Assembly: GCA_942492375.1 (NCBI GenBank)
Contig: CALOEL010000013.1
Span: 1 to 64,000 of the forward strand
DNA: 64,000 bases
Direction of reading: 5' to 3'
DNA from: JAHEAO01 sp942492375
GTDB lineage: Bacteria; Pseudomonadota; Alphaproteobacteria; Rhodobacterales; Rhodobacteraceae
Shown: positions 36,803 to 46,600 of the stretch, in pieces
Layout of the letters: the number at the start of each line of letters is the position of its first letter
How positions within the stretch are numbered: position 1 is the first letter of the stretch
Translations under genes and position numbers: made by a program
The notes under the pieces: generated by a model
What the model was told of the DNA's origin: nothing
The model's database searches: none
Seen by the model: only the letters and a program-made list of their open reading frames with translations

Positions 36803-36885
36803 GGCCCAGAGTCTCGCTTCCTGTGGAAGCGACGTCCAACGAATTTCTTGAATCGTTGGATACGGATCGATTCATGGAATTGATG

Positions 36886-37962
36886 CTAGCCCGGGATCGC
36901 ACCCGTCTTCTTCGCCCGCTCCACAAGCTTCGCATAGGTGGTCCCGTTCCCTGATGGGAAGTGCTTGCACCACGCTGCGAGAAAACGCTTCTCCCGCTCG
37001 AAGTCCTTCTCTTTATGCAGCAAGACAGCGACCCTCATTGGATAGTGCGGTGCCGGAATTTCCCCAGAGGTAAGATACCGCCTGAACGCATCGGAAACAG
37101 TGTCGCACTGCCATCCAAGATCTTGGTCTGCGGTCTTCATGAAGGCGCGGAACGAGCTTTCGTCCTGGTTCAGGAAGTCCGGTCCATTTGACGCTTGGCC
37201 ATAGGTGATCCCTTCCTCCAGCATTCTGTCTGTCGTTGCTCTTATTGAGTTCCGTTGAAGTCGCTCCTGCTTTTCGGCATCGACCTCCTCCTGCTTCGCG
37301 AGTAAGCCGATGACGTCATCAACCTTTCCAGCCAGATCGGGCGACAACTGGCTGTCCGAGACGGGCGGCTTGCGAGCCGGGCGCTGCGCCTGCTTTGCCT
37401 TTATCCGTTCGCCGATCTCGTCGGCAAGTCCGGAAAGAACAGCCTCTTGGCGCTCAGACTGAGCAATCATGGCAGCCGACACGCCAGCGCGATGGTACTC
37501 GGCGATCTGCCATTTCAGCTGTTTGAGGTGGCTTGACACCTTGGCTTCCGGCTTACGCAAGGCGGTAATGCCAAGCTCGGGGTTCTCCGAAAGAAGCTCC
37601 TGTATTTCCTCAATTAGAACTGATCGAGCGCGAATATGGGCCTCCCATTGATCGCGACGATCTTCAGTGCGTGATGCAGAAAGCGACTCATGGACGGTAG
37701 GCTCACCGCGGAGATGCGCCAGCGCTTCCTCCTTCGCAGCTACTTCACTGGAATAGACATCGGAGAAATACGGGTCATTCCGGTCATCGACATCGGCAAT
37801 ACAAAACTTCCAACCACGGTCCTGAGGAAAGACGGTGATGCGAATTTGCCCATCGACCATCGTCGGGTTGCCGTTCTCAGAAATCGCCCAGCCTTCTGCA
37901 CTCGGCCGAGCGTCTCCATCTCTCGTACTCGATTTGCCAAACAGCCATTTGAGAAACGACAT
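36886..37962 (-). CDS. hypothetical protein with long helical region, 358 residues
   Basis: The start ATG at 37962 follows GGAGGGGACC directly. The product begins MSFLKWLFGKSSTRDGDARP, then a compact beta-like domain (RITVFPQDRGWKFCIADVDD). A long helical middle is rich in Glu/Gln/Arg (QWEAHIRARSVLIEEIQELL; EEVDAEKQERLQRNS), and a C-terminal helical domain ends YAKLVERAKKTGAIPG. No membrane span or known motif is present. It lies next to traG on the same strand, 110 bp before the traG stop, and may be an accessory gene rather than a transfer gene. Confidence 0.6.
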   Translation of the reverse strand: MSFLKWLFGKSSTRDGDARPSAEGWAISENGNPTMVDGQIRITVFPQDRGWKFCIADVDDRNDPYFSDVYSSEVAAKEEALAHLRGEPTVHESLSASRTEDRRDQWEAHIRARSVLIEEIQELLSENPELGITALRKPEAKVSSHLKQLKWQIAEYHRAGVSAAMIAQSERQEAVLSGLADEIGERIKAKQAQRPARKPPVSDSQLSPDLAGKVDDVIGLLAKQEEVDAEKQERLQRNSIRATTDRMLEEGITYGQASNGPDFLNQDESSFRAFMKTADQDLGWQCDTVSDAFRRYLTSGEIPAPHYPMRVAVLLHKEKDFEREKRFLAAWCKHFPSGNGTTYAKLVERAKKTGAIPG

Positions 37963-38089
37963 GGTCCCCTCCAGTTGCAATCCATTGTCGACAGATTGCG
38001 ATCTCTGACAAGCAGGGGATCAGAGTATTGGGTTCAGCGGCACAGAAGTTGATCCAATTCTTGCCGTTCGCGACGGGTGACTTCATTCT

Positions 38090-40018
38090 CTACATCACCG
38101 GGGATTGTACTTTGTGGAACCGGTTCTGAGCCACGACCGATTTCATGTCCTCCCGTCGGAACCAGATCGCGCGCCCGCATCGGAGCGGCGGATTGCCCGA
38201 CGTGAACACGATCTGCTCGTCACCGCGCATGCGCAGCACTTCTTCCGGCAGGATCAGCGGCCGAGCGGCCAACTGCTTTGATCGCGTTCGCGACGATCCC
38301 GACATCTGCGATGTCCGGCTGAGCTGGTCGACCTCGACGGTGGTGTTGCCGCATCGCCGGGAAATGTATTCGGCGGTTTCGGGGTCGTTGATTGCCGCGA
38401 AAGACACCCAGGACGCGCTCTCGAACCATTTCGATGTGGCGTCGCGGCCGCCGTAGGTCTCGCGCATCTGGCCGATCGACTGAAAAAGAAGAAGTAGGCT
38501 GATCCCGTATTTGCGGCCGGCGTCCCGGGCGGTCTCCAGGATGCGCAAATAGCCCAGGCGCGCCACCTCATCGAGCAGGAAGAGCGTGCGACCCTTGATC
38601 TCTCCATTCCGATTGTAGATCGCGTTGAGCAGCCCGCCGATGATCGTTCGGGCAAGGCCCGGGTGGGCCTCAAGCGTCTTGAGGTCAAGATTGACGAAGA
38701 TGTCTGTCTTGCCATTCGCGAAGTCTTCGGTCGAGAAACTCGCGCCGGAGACGAGCGCCGCGTAGTTCGGGTAGCTCAGCCAATGCGTTTCCTTGATCGC
38801 ATTGGCGTAGACGCCGGAAAATGTTTCCGGCGTCATGTTGACGAAGGCGGCCACGTTCTCGCGCACGAATTCAGACTCTGATTTATCGTGGATCGTCTGC
38901 AACCTTTCGCGCAGTTTCGGCTCCGGCTCGGACAGGTTCATGCGCACCTGGCGCAACGTCTGTTTTTCTTTTTCCGTATGCCCGGACAGGCAAACATCGG
39001 CGATCAATGCGGTGATGAGCTGCAGGGCCGAGGCACGGAAGAAGTCGTCACGCATGGAGATCTGCTTGCCGACATCGGTGACGACCCAGCTCGCGACGGC
39101 AACGACATCCTCTTCCTTCGTGCCTCCGAAGCGCCCGATCCAGTCCAGCACGTTGAAGCCGACCGACGAGTCCTTGGGGCTGAGCACGAAGACCTCACGC
39201 CCGGCACGCCGCCTTTGATCGATCACCATGGGCGCGACCTCGTTGGATGGATCGAGCGCCACAAGTCCGCCGCCCCATTTGAGCGCCGTGGGAATCGTGA
39301 CGGACGTCGTCTTGAACCCGCCCGATCCGGCGAAGACCAAGCCGTGCGTCGATCCGAAGGAAGCGTCGAAGCAGAGGAGCGACGACTTGCCGCCCGCGCC
39401 CCAGGATTGTTTGTCATCGGTGCGGAACGTGTGGCTCGCAACGCTGTCCTTGTCGACGCGATAGGCCTCGCCGATGACGGTTCCGCCGTCTCCGCCAAAC
39501 ATCCGTTTGGCCTCGCCGAGCGACATCCAGTCCGCCGATCCATGGATCGCGCGCTTTCCGGTCAGACGTCGGGGCTTCAGGCTTGCGAAAGCGGCATCGC
39601 CACGCAATCCGACCCGAAGCGCGAACATGCCGGCGACAAAGCAGACCATCGCACCGATACCGGTCGAAGGATCGGCATATTCGATCAACCGGTGTCCATC
39701 GGGAACCGCGTCCGCGAAACCGCGGAGGCGCGTCAACTCGCGCATCCCCGCAATGGCGACCACGCAGAGTGCGCCCGCAAGGACTCCAAGTCCGGCGGAT
39801 TTGATAGCCATGGCACCACGCGCGGCGAAGAGAAAGATAACCCCGATGGCCGCGGCGGATAGATAGGGCAGGGCAATGCCTATCCGCCCGAGCGTCTGTT
39901 GCGCCTCGGCCGAATTGTCGAACCGCGCCAACCAGGCTTCCGAGCCGGTGAGCCCTAAACACACTGCGATCATCAGGCCGACCGGCGCGATCGCGAGGAG
40001 GAGCTTATTCAGCGTCAT
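38090..40018 (-). CDS. traG: TraG, type IV coupling protein (VirD4 family)
   Basis: Hexameric ATPase linking the relaxosome to the mating channel. 642 residues. The N-terminus carries membrane spans (LLLAIAPVGLMIAVCLGLTG; IGVIFLFAARGAMA; AGALCVVAIAGM). Walker A is LVFAGSGGFKTTSVTIP near residue 230; Walker B is GRTLFLLDEVARLGYLRILE near 480. The gene order traG-traD-traC, divergent from traA, matches Ti and related rhizobial plasmids. Its start overlaps the traD stop by 14 bp. The frame is intact, so a coupling protein is present even though later transfer genes are broken. Confidence 0.93.
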   Translation of the reverse strand: MTLNKLLLAIAPVGLMIAVCLGLTGSEAWLARFDNSAEAQQTLGRIGIALPYLSAAAIGVIFLFAARGAMAIKSAGLGVLAGALCVVAIAGMRELTRLRGFADAVPDGHRLIEYADPSTGIGAMVCFVAGMFALRVGLRGDAAFASLKPRRLTGKRAIHGSADWMSLGEAKRMFGGDGGTVIGEAYRVDKDSVASHTFRTDDKQSWGAGGKSSLLCFDASFGSTHGLVFAGSGGFKTTSVTIPTALKWGGGLVALDPSNEVAPMVIDQRRRAGREVFVLSPKDSSVGFNVLDWIGRFGGTKEEDVVAVASWVVTDVGKQISMRDDFFRASALQLITALIADVCLSGHTEKEKQTLRQVRMNLSEPEPKLRERLQTIHDKSESEFVRENVAAFVNMTPETFSGVYANAIKETHWLSYPNYAALVSGASFSTEDFANGKTDIFVNLDLKTLEAHPGLARTIIGGLLNAIYNRNGEIKGRTLFLLDEVARLGYLRILETARDAGRKYGISLLLLFQSIGQMRETYGGRDATSKWFESASWVSFAAINDPETAEYISRRCGNTTVEVDQLSRTSQMSGSSRTRSKQLAARPLILPEEVLRMRGDEQIVFTSGNPPLRCGRAIWFRREDMKSVVAQNRFHKVQSPVM

Positions 40019-40220
40019 TTGAAAACGCCTCCGCTCCGATCGCCGTCAGCCGCTCACGCTCCGCTTCGTCCGCTGCTATCCGGCTGGCGCCGTCGATCAG
40101 CAATCCGAGCAGAAGGGCACGCTTTTCGTAGCGCAGGCCCGCCTTGGCGATCAGACCGCCAAGCTGGATTTTCTCGCGCGTATCCTTCTTTCGCGCGTCG
40201 GACTGGCTCGCCTGTTTCAT
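40005..40220 (-). CDS. traD: TraD, small conjugal transfer protein
   Basis: 71 residues from the ATG at 40220 (MKQASQSDARKKDTREKIQL then GGLIAKAGLRYEKRALLLGL). The sequence LGGLIAKAGLRYEKRALLLG is the hallmark of Ti-type TraD. The start lies 4 bp after the traC stop, and the stop overlaps the traG start, a tightly packed operon. A longer in-frame reading exists but overlaps traC and is less likely. Its role is probably in the relaxosome or coupling complex. Confidence 0.8.
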   Translation of the reverse strand: MKQASQSDARKKDTREKIQLGGLIAKAGLRYEKRALLLGLLIDGASRIAADEAERERLTAIGAEAFSNDAE

Positions 40221-40224
40221 CCGC

Positions 40225-40488
40225 TCAAGCCTCGCTATTCGCGCCCGAAGACGCGCCAGCCGGGTTTTGCGCGGGCGGGGATTTTCGGGTCTCGTTGCCG
40301 CCACCACGAAACCGTTTCGCCAAATCCTCGAAGGCTTCGACGAGCTTGGCATCATCGATCTCGATTTCTCCGAGACCGGCCTTGAGCGCGAGCTTGCCGA
40401 TCCGTTCGGCCTCGCGTGCTTCTGCGGCCTTGAGCTGCTCCTGCAGTCTGGCGATGTCTTCCTTGATTTTCGACGAGGGTTTTCTCAT
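40225..40488 (-). CDS. traC: TraC, oriT-proximal conjugal transfer protein
   Basis: 87 residues, MRKPSSKIKEDIARLQEQLK followed by AEAREAERIGKLALKAGLGE, the conserved core of Ti-type TraC. The ATG at 40488 has GGGAG 8 bp upstream. TraC is thought to act with TraA at oriT. It is the first gene of the leftward traC-traD-traG operon, about 140 bp from the oriT hairpin. The helical N-terminus and Asp/Glu-rich middle are typical. Confidence 0.82.
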   Translation of the reverse strand: MRKPSSKIKEDIARLQEQLKAAEAREAERIGKLALKAGLGEIEIDDAKLVEAFEDLAKRFRGGGNETRKSPPAQNPAGASSGANSEA

Positions 40489-40630
40489 TCCGTTTGCTCC
40501 CGGTTCTGGCGAATGGCGAAAAGCCATGAGCAGGATCGCCCGGGTGCGCGTTCAGCGCATCCCGGCAGAAATGCCGGGTCGAGAGACCCGTCTCTTTGAG
40601 AGATCATCCCAGCGTTCCGAAGGAATGCGT

Positions 40631-40664
40631 CCAAGGGCGCAGTAATACGTCGCTGGCGCGACGT
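40631..40664. other. origin of transfer (oriT), Ti/IncQ-type nick region
   Basis: CCAAGGGCGCAGTAATAC is followed by the perfect inverted repeat ACGTCGC-TGGC-GCGACGT (40647-40664). The GGGCGCA nick-region core next to an ACGTCGC dyad matches the oriT of Ti plasmids and RSF1010, and it lies in the divergent traC-traA spacer where Ti-type oriT sits. The exact nick base is not proven. Confidence 0.8.
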
Positions 40665-40744
40665 GCTGCTGGCGGCCCTTGCAAAGGGCAGGGGCCTTTC
40701 CTCCCGGAACAAGGATGAACTTGTTCTCAGGAGCCCGTTGCGTC

Positions 40745-43700
40745 GTGGCGATCACGCATTTCACACCTCAGCTTATTTCGCGCGGAAATGGCCGCAGCGC
40801 GGTGCTGTCCGCCGCCTATCGCCATTGCGCGAAGATGAGCCACGAGGCCGAAGCGCGCACAGTCGACTATTCCAACAAGAAGAACCTCGCCCACGAGGAG
40901 TTCCTGCTGCCGCCCGATGCCCCGAAATGGGCCCGCGACATGATCGCCGACCGGTCTGTGGCGGGCGCCGCCGAGGCCTTTTGGAATGCGGTCGAAGCCT
41001 TCGAGAAGCGAAGCGATGCCCAGCTCGCCAAGGAATTCATCCTCGCTCTGCCGGTCGAGCTGAACCGGGACCAGAACATCGCCCTGGTCCGGCAGTTCGT
41101 CTCCGAGCAGGTGCTCTCGCGCGGGCAGGTCGCCGACTGGGTTTTTCACGACGATCCGGGCAATCCGCACATCCACCTGATGACCACGCTTCGCCCGCTG
41201 ACCGAAGATGGGTACGGGTCCAAGAAGGTCGCCGTACTCGGTCCGGACGGACAACCGCTTCGGACCAAGGCCGGGAAAATCCAGTACAAGCTCTGGTCCG
41301 GTGAGAAGCCTGAATTCCTCGAGCAACGGCAAAGATGGCTCGATCTTCAGAACCACCATTTGGCACTTGCCGGGTTGGAAGTACGGGTCGACGGCCGCTC
41401 CTATGCCGAACGCGGCATCGACATCGAGCCGACCACCCATATCGGTGTTGCGGCAAAGGCGCTGCAGCGCAAGGCCGAGACCAAGGCGAGCGCCATCGAT
41501 CTTGAACGGCTCGCCCTTCATGAGGCGCAACGGCAAAAGAACGCGGGGCGGATCGAGGACCGGCCCGAGCTGGTGCTCGACATTCTCACCTCCGAGAAGA
41601 GCGTCTTCGACCAGCGCGACATCGCCAAGGTCCTGCAACGATATATCGACGATCCCGAAAGCTTCCAGCGACTCCTGGCGCGGATCGCGGAAAGCCCGGA
41701 ATGCGTGAAGCTCGCCGATGAGACCATTGAGTTCGCGACAGGCGCGCGTGTCCCGGCGCGGCTGACCACACGGGCGATGATCCGGCTCGAGGCCGAAATG
41801 GTCAGCAGGGCGGACTGGCTTTCGGGAAAGAGCGGGTTTGCGGTCCGGGCGAAGGTTTTGGAAGCCGTCTTTGGCCGGCACGAGCGGCTGTCGGATGAGC
41901 AGCGGACAGCCATCGAGCATGTGGCGGGCGCGGAGCGGATCGCGACCGTCGTCGGCCGGGCAGGGGCTGGTAAGACCACGATGATGAAGGCCGCCCGCGA
42001 AGCCTGGGAACTGGCCGGCTACAAAGTGGTCGGCGGCGCGCTTGCCGGCAAGGCGGCCGAGGGTCTGGAGAAGGAAGCGGGCATCCCGTCGCGGACGCTC
42101 GCCTCCTGGGAGCGTGGCTGGCAGAAGGGCCGCCGCCGTCTCGATGACAAGACAGTGTTCGTTCTCGACGAGGCGGGCATGGTCTCGTCCCGTCAGATGG
42201 CGATCTTCGTTGAAGCGGTCACCAAGTCCGGCGCCAAACTGATCCTTGTCGGCGACGCCGAACAGTTGCAGCCAATCGAGGCCGGTGCGGCGTTCCGGGC
42301 GATCGTCGAGCGCACCGGCTACGCCGAGCTCGAAACCATCTACCGCCAAAAAGAGGCCTGGATGCGCGCCGCATCGCTCGATCTGGCGCGGGGTCGGGTG
42401 AAGGAAGCGCTCTCTGCATATCGCGCGAAGGGCAAGCTGATTTCGCAAACGCTGAAGGCCGATGCGATCGAAACGCTCATTGCCGACTGGAATCGGGATT
42501 ACGATCCGGAGAAGTCGACTTTGATCCTCGCGCATCTTCGCCGCGATGTCCGCCAGCTCAACACGATGGCGCGCGAAAAGCTCGTCGAGCGGGGGCTGGT
42601 CGAGGCCGGTCATGTCTTCAGGACCGAGGACGGCGAGCGGAATTTCGCGGCCGGCGACCAGATCGTCTTCCTCAAGAACGAGGGGTCGCTCGGCGTCAAG
42701 AACGGCATGATCGCAAAGGTCGTCGAAGCGGCGCCCGGCCGTATCGTCGTAACCATTGGAGACGGGGAAGGCGCACACCGCGTCACCGTCGACCAGCGCT
42801 TCTACCGAAACCTGGATCACGGCTACGCCACGACCATCCACAAGTCGCAGGGCGCTACGGTCGATCGCGTGAAGGTGCTCGCCTCACTCTCGCTCGACCG
42901 GCATCTGACCTATGTCGCAATGACCCGGCATCGGGAAGACATGGCGCTCTATTATGGCAGCCGGTCTTTCCACCTCGCGGGCGGGCTCGAGAAACTCTTA
43001 TCCCGCAAAAACGCCAAGGAAGTCACGCTCGATTATGCGGGCGGCCGCTTCTATGCCCAGGCACTGCGTTTTGCCAACCACCGCGGTCTTCATCTCGTCC
43101 GCGTCGCCCGGACGCTGATGCGGGACCGGGTCCAGTGGACGATCCGGCAGAAACAGAAACTGGTCGATCTCGGAGCTCGCCTTCGCGCCGCCGGCGCGCG
43201 TCTGGGCATTGTCGATCAGCCACTTCACCAACCCGCGCAATCAATCAGAAAGGCCGCGCCGATGGTCAAGGGTATTTCCATTTTCACTATGTCGGTCACC
43301 GACGCCGTGGACGAAAAGCTGCAATCCGATCCGGCGCTGCAAAAGCAGTGGGACAATTTCTCCGACCGTATTCGCCTCATCTACGCGGATCCTGAATCCG
43401 CCTTCAAGGCCATGCGCATGGAGGCGGTTGTCGAAGACCCGAACGTTGCCAGGCAGCGCCTCGGCGAGATCGAGCGGAATGCGGCGAGCTTCGGTGCGCT
43501 CAAGGGTCGAGACGGGTTTCTGGCGAGCCGCTCGGATCGCGAAGAGCGGCGCGTGGCGGAAGTCAACGTACCAGCACTGCGCAAGGACCTCGAACGCTAT
43601 CTCGACATGAGGGAGAGGGCGACGGCCAAGTACAGGCTGGAAGAGGAAGGACACCGCAAGCGGACCTCGATCGACATTCCGTCCCTGTCGCCGGCAGCAG

Positions 43701-44056
43701 CGCGCGCAATGGAAAAGGTCCGCGACGCCATCGACAGGAACGACCTGCCGGCCGCGCTCGGCTTTGCGCTGGCCGACCGCATGGTGAAAGCCGAACTCGA
43801 CACCTTCAACAAGGCGGTCTCGGAGCGGTTCGGGGAGCGGACATTGCTCGGCAATGCGGCCAAGGACCCGTCGGGCGCGACCTTCGGCAAAGCGGCGCAG
43901 GGCATGTCGGCGGGCGAACGCGAAAAGCTCGCTTCCGCTTGGCCGATGATGCGCGCCGGCCAGCAGCTGGCCGCCCATGAGCGCACCCAGAAAGCCCTGA
44001 AACAGTCCGAGGCGATGCGGCAGACGCAGACCAAGAGCCAGGGGCTTCAACAGTGA
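40745..44056 (+). CDS. traA: TraA, MOBQ relaxase-helicase
   Basis: Bifunctional protein that nicks oriT and unwinds the strand. About 1,103 residues from a GTG at 40745; VAITHFTPQLISRGNGRSAV matches the family N-terminus, whereas the ATG at 40715 would add ten unlike residues. The metal-binding histidines are in DDPGNPHIHLMTT near residue 140. The RecD-type helicase has VVGRAGAGKTTMMKAA near 400 (Walker A), VFVLDEAGMVSSRQMA near 472 (Walker B) and YATTIHKSQGATVDRV near 698. The frame is intact. It heads the rightward traA-traF-traB-traH group and overlaps traF by GTGA. Confidence 0.93.
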   Translation: MAITHFTPQLISRGNGRSAVLSAAYRHCAKMSHEAEARTVDYSNKKNLAHEEFLLPPDAPKWARDMIADRSVAGAAEAFWNAVEAFEKRSDAQLAKEFILALPVELNRDQNIALVRQFVSEQVLSRGQVADWVFHDDPGNPHIHLMTTLRPLTEDGYGSKKVAVLGPDGQPLRTKAGKIQYKLWSGEKPEFLEQRQRWLDLQNHHLALAGLEVRVDGRSYAERGIDIEPTTHIGVAAKALQRKAETKASAIDLERLALHEAQRQKNAGRIEDRPELVLDILTSEKSVFDQRDIAKVLQRYIDDPESFQRLLARIAESPECVKLADETIEFATGARVPARLTTRAMIRLEAEMVSRADWLSGKSGFAVRAKVLEAVFGRHERLSDEQRTAIEHVAGAERIATVVGRAGAGKTTMMKAAREAWELAGYKVVGGALAGKAAEGLEKEAGIPSRTLASWERGWQKGRRRLDDKTVFVLDEAGMVSSRQMAIFVEAVTKSGAKLILVGDAEQLQPIEAGAAFRAIVERTGYAELETIYRQKEAWMRAASLDLARGRVKEALSAYRAKGKLISQTLKADAIETLIADWNRDYDPEKSTLILAHLRRDVRQLNTMAREKLVERGLVEAGHVFRTEDGERNFAAGDQIVFLKNEGSLGVKNGMIAKVVEAAPGRIVVTIGDGEGAHRVTVDQRFYRNLDHGYATTIHKSQGATVDRVKVLASLSLDRHLTYVAMTRHREDMALYYGSRSFHLAGGLEKLLSRKNAKEVTLDYAGGRFYAQALRFANHRGLHLVRVARTLMRDRVQWTIRQKQKLVDLGARLRAAGARLGIVDQPLHQPAQSIRKAAPMVKGISIFTMSVTDAVDEKLQSDPALQKQWDNFSDRIRLIYADPESAFKAMRMEAVVEDPNVARQRLGEIERNAASFGALKGRDGFLASRSDREERRVAEVNVPALRKDLERYLDMRERATAKYRLEEEGHRKRTSIDIPSLSPAAARAMEKVRDAIDRNDLPAALGFALADRMVKAELDTFNKAVSERFGERTLLGNAAKDPSGATFGKAAQGMSAGEREKLASAWPMMRAGQQLAAHERTQKALKQSEAMRQTQTKSQGLQQ

Positions 44057-44583
44057 GCCGCCGTCGCCGGACGGTGATCGTTGCCGTTCTCGCTTGCTTT
44101 CCTCTGGCGTTGCTCGGCTTGGGCTATGGGGCGGACTTTCGGTTCAATCTGACACCGAGCTATCCGCTCGGTCTCTGGCGGATCGAAACGCTGAACCGTG
44201 ATGTCCGGGGCGGGGATCGGATATTCATTTGCCCGCCGCTGACCGGCGCGTTTCGTCAGGCACTTGAGCGCGGATATGTGCGGCGCGGCCTCTGCCCCGG
44301 CTGGCTCAGCCCCTTGATCAAGACGGTCGCGGCACTGCCCGGGCAATCAGTTGAAATCGGCACATCCGTCGCGATCGACGGTCTCGCTCTGCCGCAATCC
44401 GCAGTCCAACCGCGTGACGGATCGGGCAGGGAGCTGACGCCCGATCCCGGCGGTGTCGTGCCCCCAGACACGCTGTTTCTTTTTTCGACATTCAGAGGTT
44501 CTTATGACTCGCGCTACTTCGGGCCGATCCCGGCCGCCGGCGTTCTCGGGTTGGCAAAACCGGTTTTCACCTTCACGCCATAG
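44053..44583 (+). CDS. traF: TraF, S26-type conjugal transfer peptidase
   Basis: 176 residues; GTG at 44053 overlaps the traA stop. One N-terminal transmembrane helix (VIVAVLACFPLALLGLGYG) is followed by FRFNLTPSYPLGLWRIE, containing the Ser of the S26 (signal-peptidase) catalytic pair, and LIKTVAALPGQSVEIGTS, containing the Lys. The tail GSYDSRYFGPIPAAGVLG is the last conserved box. TraF processes and cyclises the TrbC pilin in Ti and RP4 systems. No trbC is in this window. Confidence 0.88.
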   Translation: MSRRRRTVIVAVLACFPLALLGLGYGADFRFNLTPSYPLGLWRIETLNRDVRGGDRIFICPPLTGAFRQALERGYVRRGLCPGWLSPLIKTVAALPGQSVEIGTSVAIDGLALPQSAVQPRDGSGRELTPDPGGVVPPDTLFLFSTFRGSYDSRYFGPIPAAGVLGLAKPVFTFTP

Positions 44584-44584
44584 C

Positions 44585-45727
44585 ATGGTCACCGCGGCAA
44601 TGTTCCTCGCTGCTGCCGCCGGGGTTGGTGCGTTCGGGTGGAGCGGCGAAGTGCTTCTTCTCCCGATCGCGTGCCTCTTTCCCGCACTCTGGGCGTTCGC
44701 CCCCACACGGCTGGTCGCAGGCATGGTTTCGATGGCGTATTTCATGGCGGCTTCGAGAGGCTTGCCCAACGGCGTATCGATTTTCTACGCGAGCGATATC
44801 TGGGTCGGTCTCGGTCTCTGGATTGCCGCGTCACTGCTGTTCGTTGCAGTACACACGGTGCTTTGGTCTCCAAAGCCCGGATGGCATCGGCCGTTACGAT
44901 ATCTGTTTGCGGCGACGCTGATGAGCGTGCCGCCGCTCGGCATCGTCGGGTGGGCAAGTCCGATCACGCCGGCCGGTGTCCTGTTCCCCGGTTGGGGGTG
45001 GGGAGGACTTGCAATCACGGCAGCCGGCTTAACGGTGATGTCCACACGAGCCTGGCCGCTCGCGACTGTCGCAATGGGCGTGGCCTTTGCGCTTTCCGCA
45101 ATCACCTGGACTGATCCCGCGGCACCAAAGGGATGGGTCGGAATTGATACGACCTTCGACTACCAGGTCGCTGGAAACCATGCCGACTATGAGCAGCATA
45201 TGGAGACGATCGCGCTCGTCAGACGCGCCGCGGAGGACGGTGCCACCACAATCATCCTTCCCGAAAGCGCGCTTGGGATCTGGACACCGACCGCCGAACG
45301 CCTCTGGACCCGAAACCTGGTCGGCCTCGATGTCGTCGTCGCTGGCGGCGCCGTTGTCATCAACGAGAGCGGCTACGACAATGTCATGATCGAGCTAACA
45401 GGCGAGGGGACGAGGATCCTCTACCGGGAGCGGATGCCGGTGCCGGTTTCGATGTGGCGGCCCTGGGAAGAGGGCGGCGCGACGGCGCAATTCTTCGGCA
45501 ATCCAACCGGCAGAATTGCCGGGACGTCGATCGCACCCTTGATCTGCTATGAGCAGCTCATCGTGTGGCCGATCCTGCAATCCATGCTGCTTCGCCCGGA
45601 CCTCATCGTGGCGACAGGCAATGGTTAGTGGACCGGCGACACCAACATCGTTCCGATCCAGAAAGCGAGCGCCAGGGCGTGGGCGGCGCTATTCGGACTG
45701 CGACTCGTCATCGCCTTCAACACCTGA
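44585..45727 (+). pseudogene. traB: TraB, interrupted by an in-frame TAG
   Basis: TraB of Ti-type systems resembles apolipoprotein N-acyltransferases. The N-terminus has several membrane spans (MVTAAMFLAAAAGVGAFGWS onward) and the second half a nitrilase-like domain (TTIILPESALGIWTP; IAPLICYEQLIVWPIL). TAG at 45626-45628 falls in GNG-stop-WTGDTNIVPIQKASA, where the family has a Trp, and the same frame then runs to TGA at 45727. A TGG-to-TAG change explains it, truncating about 33 residues of the domain end. An ATG at 44504, inside traF with AGAGG upstream, is an alternative start. Confidence 0.78.
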
Positions 45728-45740
45728 TGGAACCTTTCAG

Positions 45741-46201
45741 ATGATCGACATCGACCTCATTCAGCAATGCGCCGATCCCCGCCTTGAGATCGCCGTGGTG
45801 CAGCAGTTCGTGGCCGAAATAAGCGCGCCGGACCACCTCGCCATCCGCGTGTTCCAGGGCGACAAGATGATCCTTGTCCCGGCACCGAAATCGGCCGAGC
45901 AGGTGGTTAAGACCACCCGGCAATGGGTCGGCAAGGCAAATGTCAGGGTAGGGCTGACGCAATTTCCCGCGGGGCTTGGCGCTACCGATCCATCAGAGAT
46001 CGGCCTCGAACTCTTCGATACCTGCGAGAACTTGCGTCTTGGGACGGAACTGTTCGGGAAGGTTTTCCGGATCGTTGGCGACCGCGAGAGAGGTGGGGAC
46101 GATGCTTCGGAATTTCAGACGGCGGTGCAAGCTTATTTCACGGGGTGGTTGAGGGAGAACATGTTTTCTATCCGGAAGACCTGGAGTCAGACGCATACTA
46201 G
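45741..46201 (+). pseudogene. traH: TraH, frameshifted near its C-terminus
   Basis: The ATG at 45741 begins MIDIDLIQQCADPRLEIAVV, then TRQWVGKANVRVGLTQFPAG and PSEIGLELFDTCENLRLGTE, the Ti-type TraH pattern. Near 46140, in ACGGGGTGG, the reading shifts: the next frame gives VVEGEHVFYPEDLESDAY and TAG at 46199-46201, the expected TraH tail. In the unshifted frame the ORF instead runs on into the luxI-like relic. It is the last gene of the traA-F-B-H group. The biochemical role is unknown. Confidence 0.72.
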
Positions 46202-46204
46202 CAA

Positions 46205-46600
46205 ATCGATACCGGCTCAGGGGTCTTATCGCGACCGGACCCTGATGCAGAGCGTGTCTTCTGTACGCAGACTGCAAGGTGGGCCAGTCGAAAGCCCGTT
46301 GATCTGGGAGAGCTCTCGCTTTGCGGTCAACCCGCGCATCTTCGAGGCGAAGGATCGGGCCGAAGCAAATCATACGGTGAACCGGACCACGGTGGAGCTC
46401 CTGTGCGGGATGGTCGAAACCGCCCAACAGGCCGGCATCGAGCACATCGTGTCCATCTTCGACGCCAGAATGCCGGTCCCAGGGATCATTGACCGCTTTG
46501 AGCAACTAGGGACAGAATACTCGCAAGACGATGACTTATTCCGACCTGTTCGACATGTCGGACATCGTCGGCTAGGTGCGGCGCGCTACACTCTTACGCG
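46205..46600 (+). pseudogene. LuxI/TraI-like acyl-homoserine-lactone synthase, 5'-truncated relic
   Basis: The reading IWESSRFAVNPRIF matches the conserved WExSRF box of LuxI-type synthases. It is followed by VNRTTVELLCGMVETAQQAG and IEHIVSIFDARMPVPGIIDR, the C-terminal half of the fold. The N-terminal half, including the catalytic Arg/Glu region, is missing or replaced by the end of traH, and the C-terminal end is broken by further frame changes near 46540. In Ti plasmids traI makes the signal that activates tra genes through TraR. This copy cannot be functional. Identification is by motif. Confidence 0.6.

Noticed and set aside
40727..42841. 704-codon minus-strand open frame opposite traA
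   Set aside because: Shadow of the relaxase gene; composition not protein-like and traA motifs are on the plus strand.
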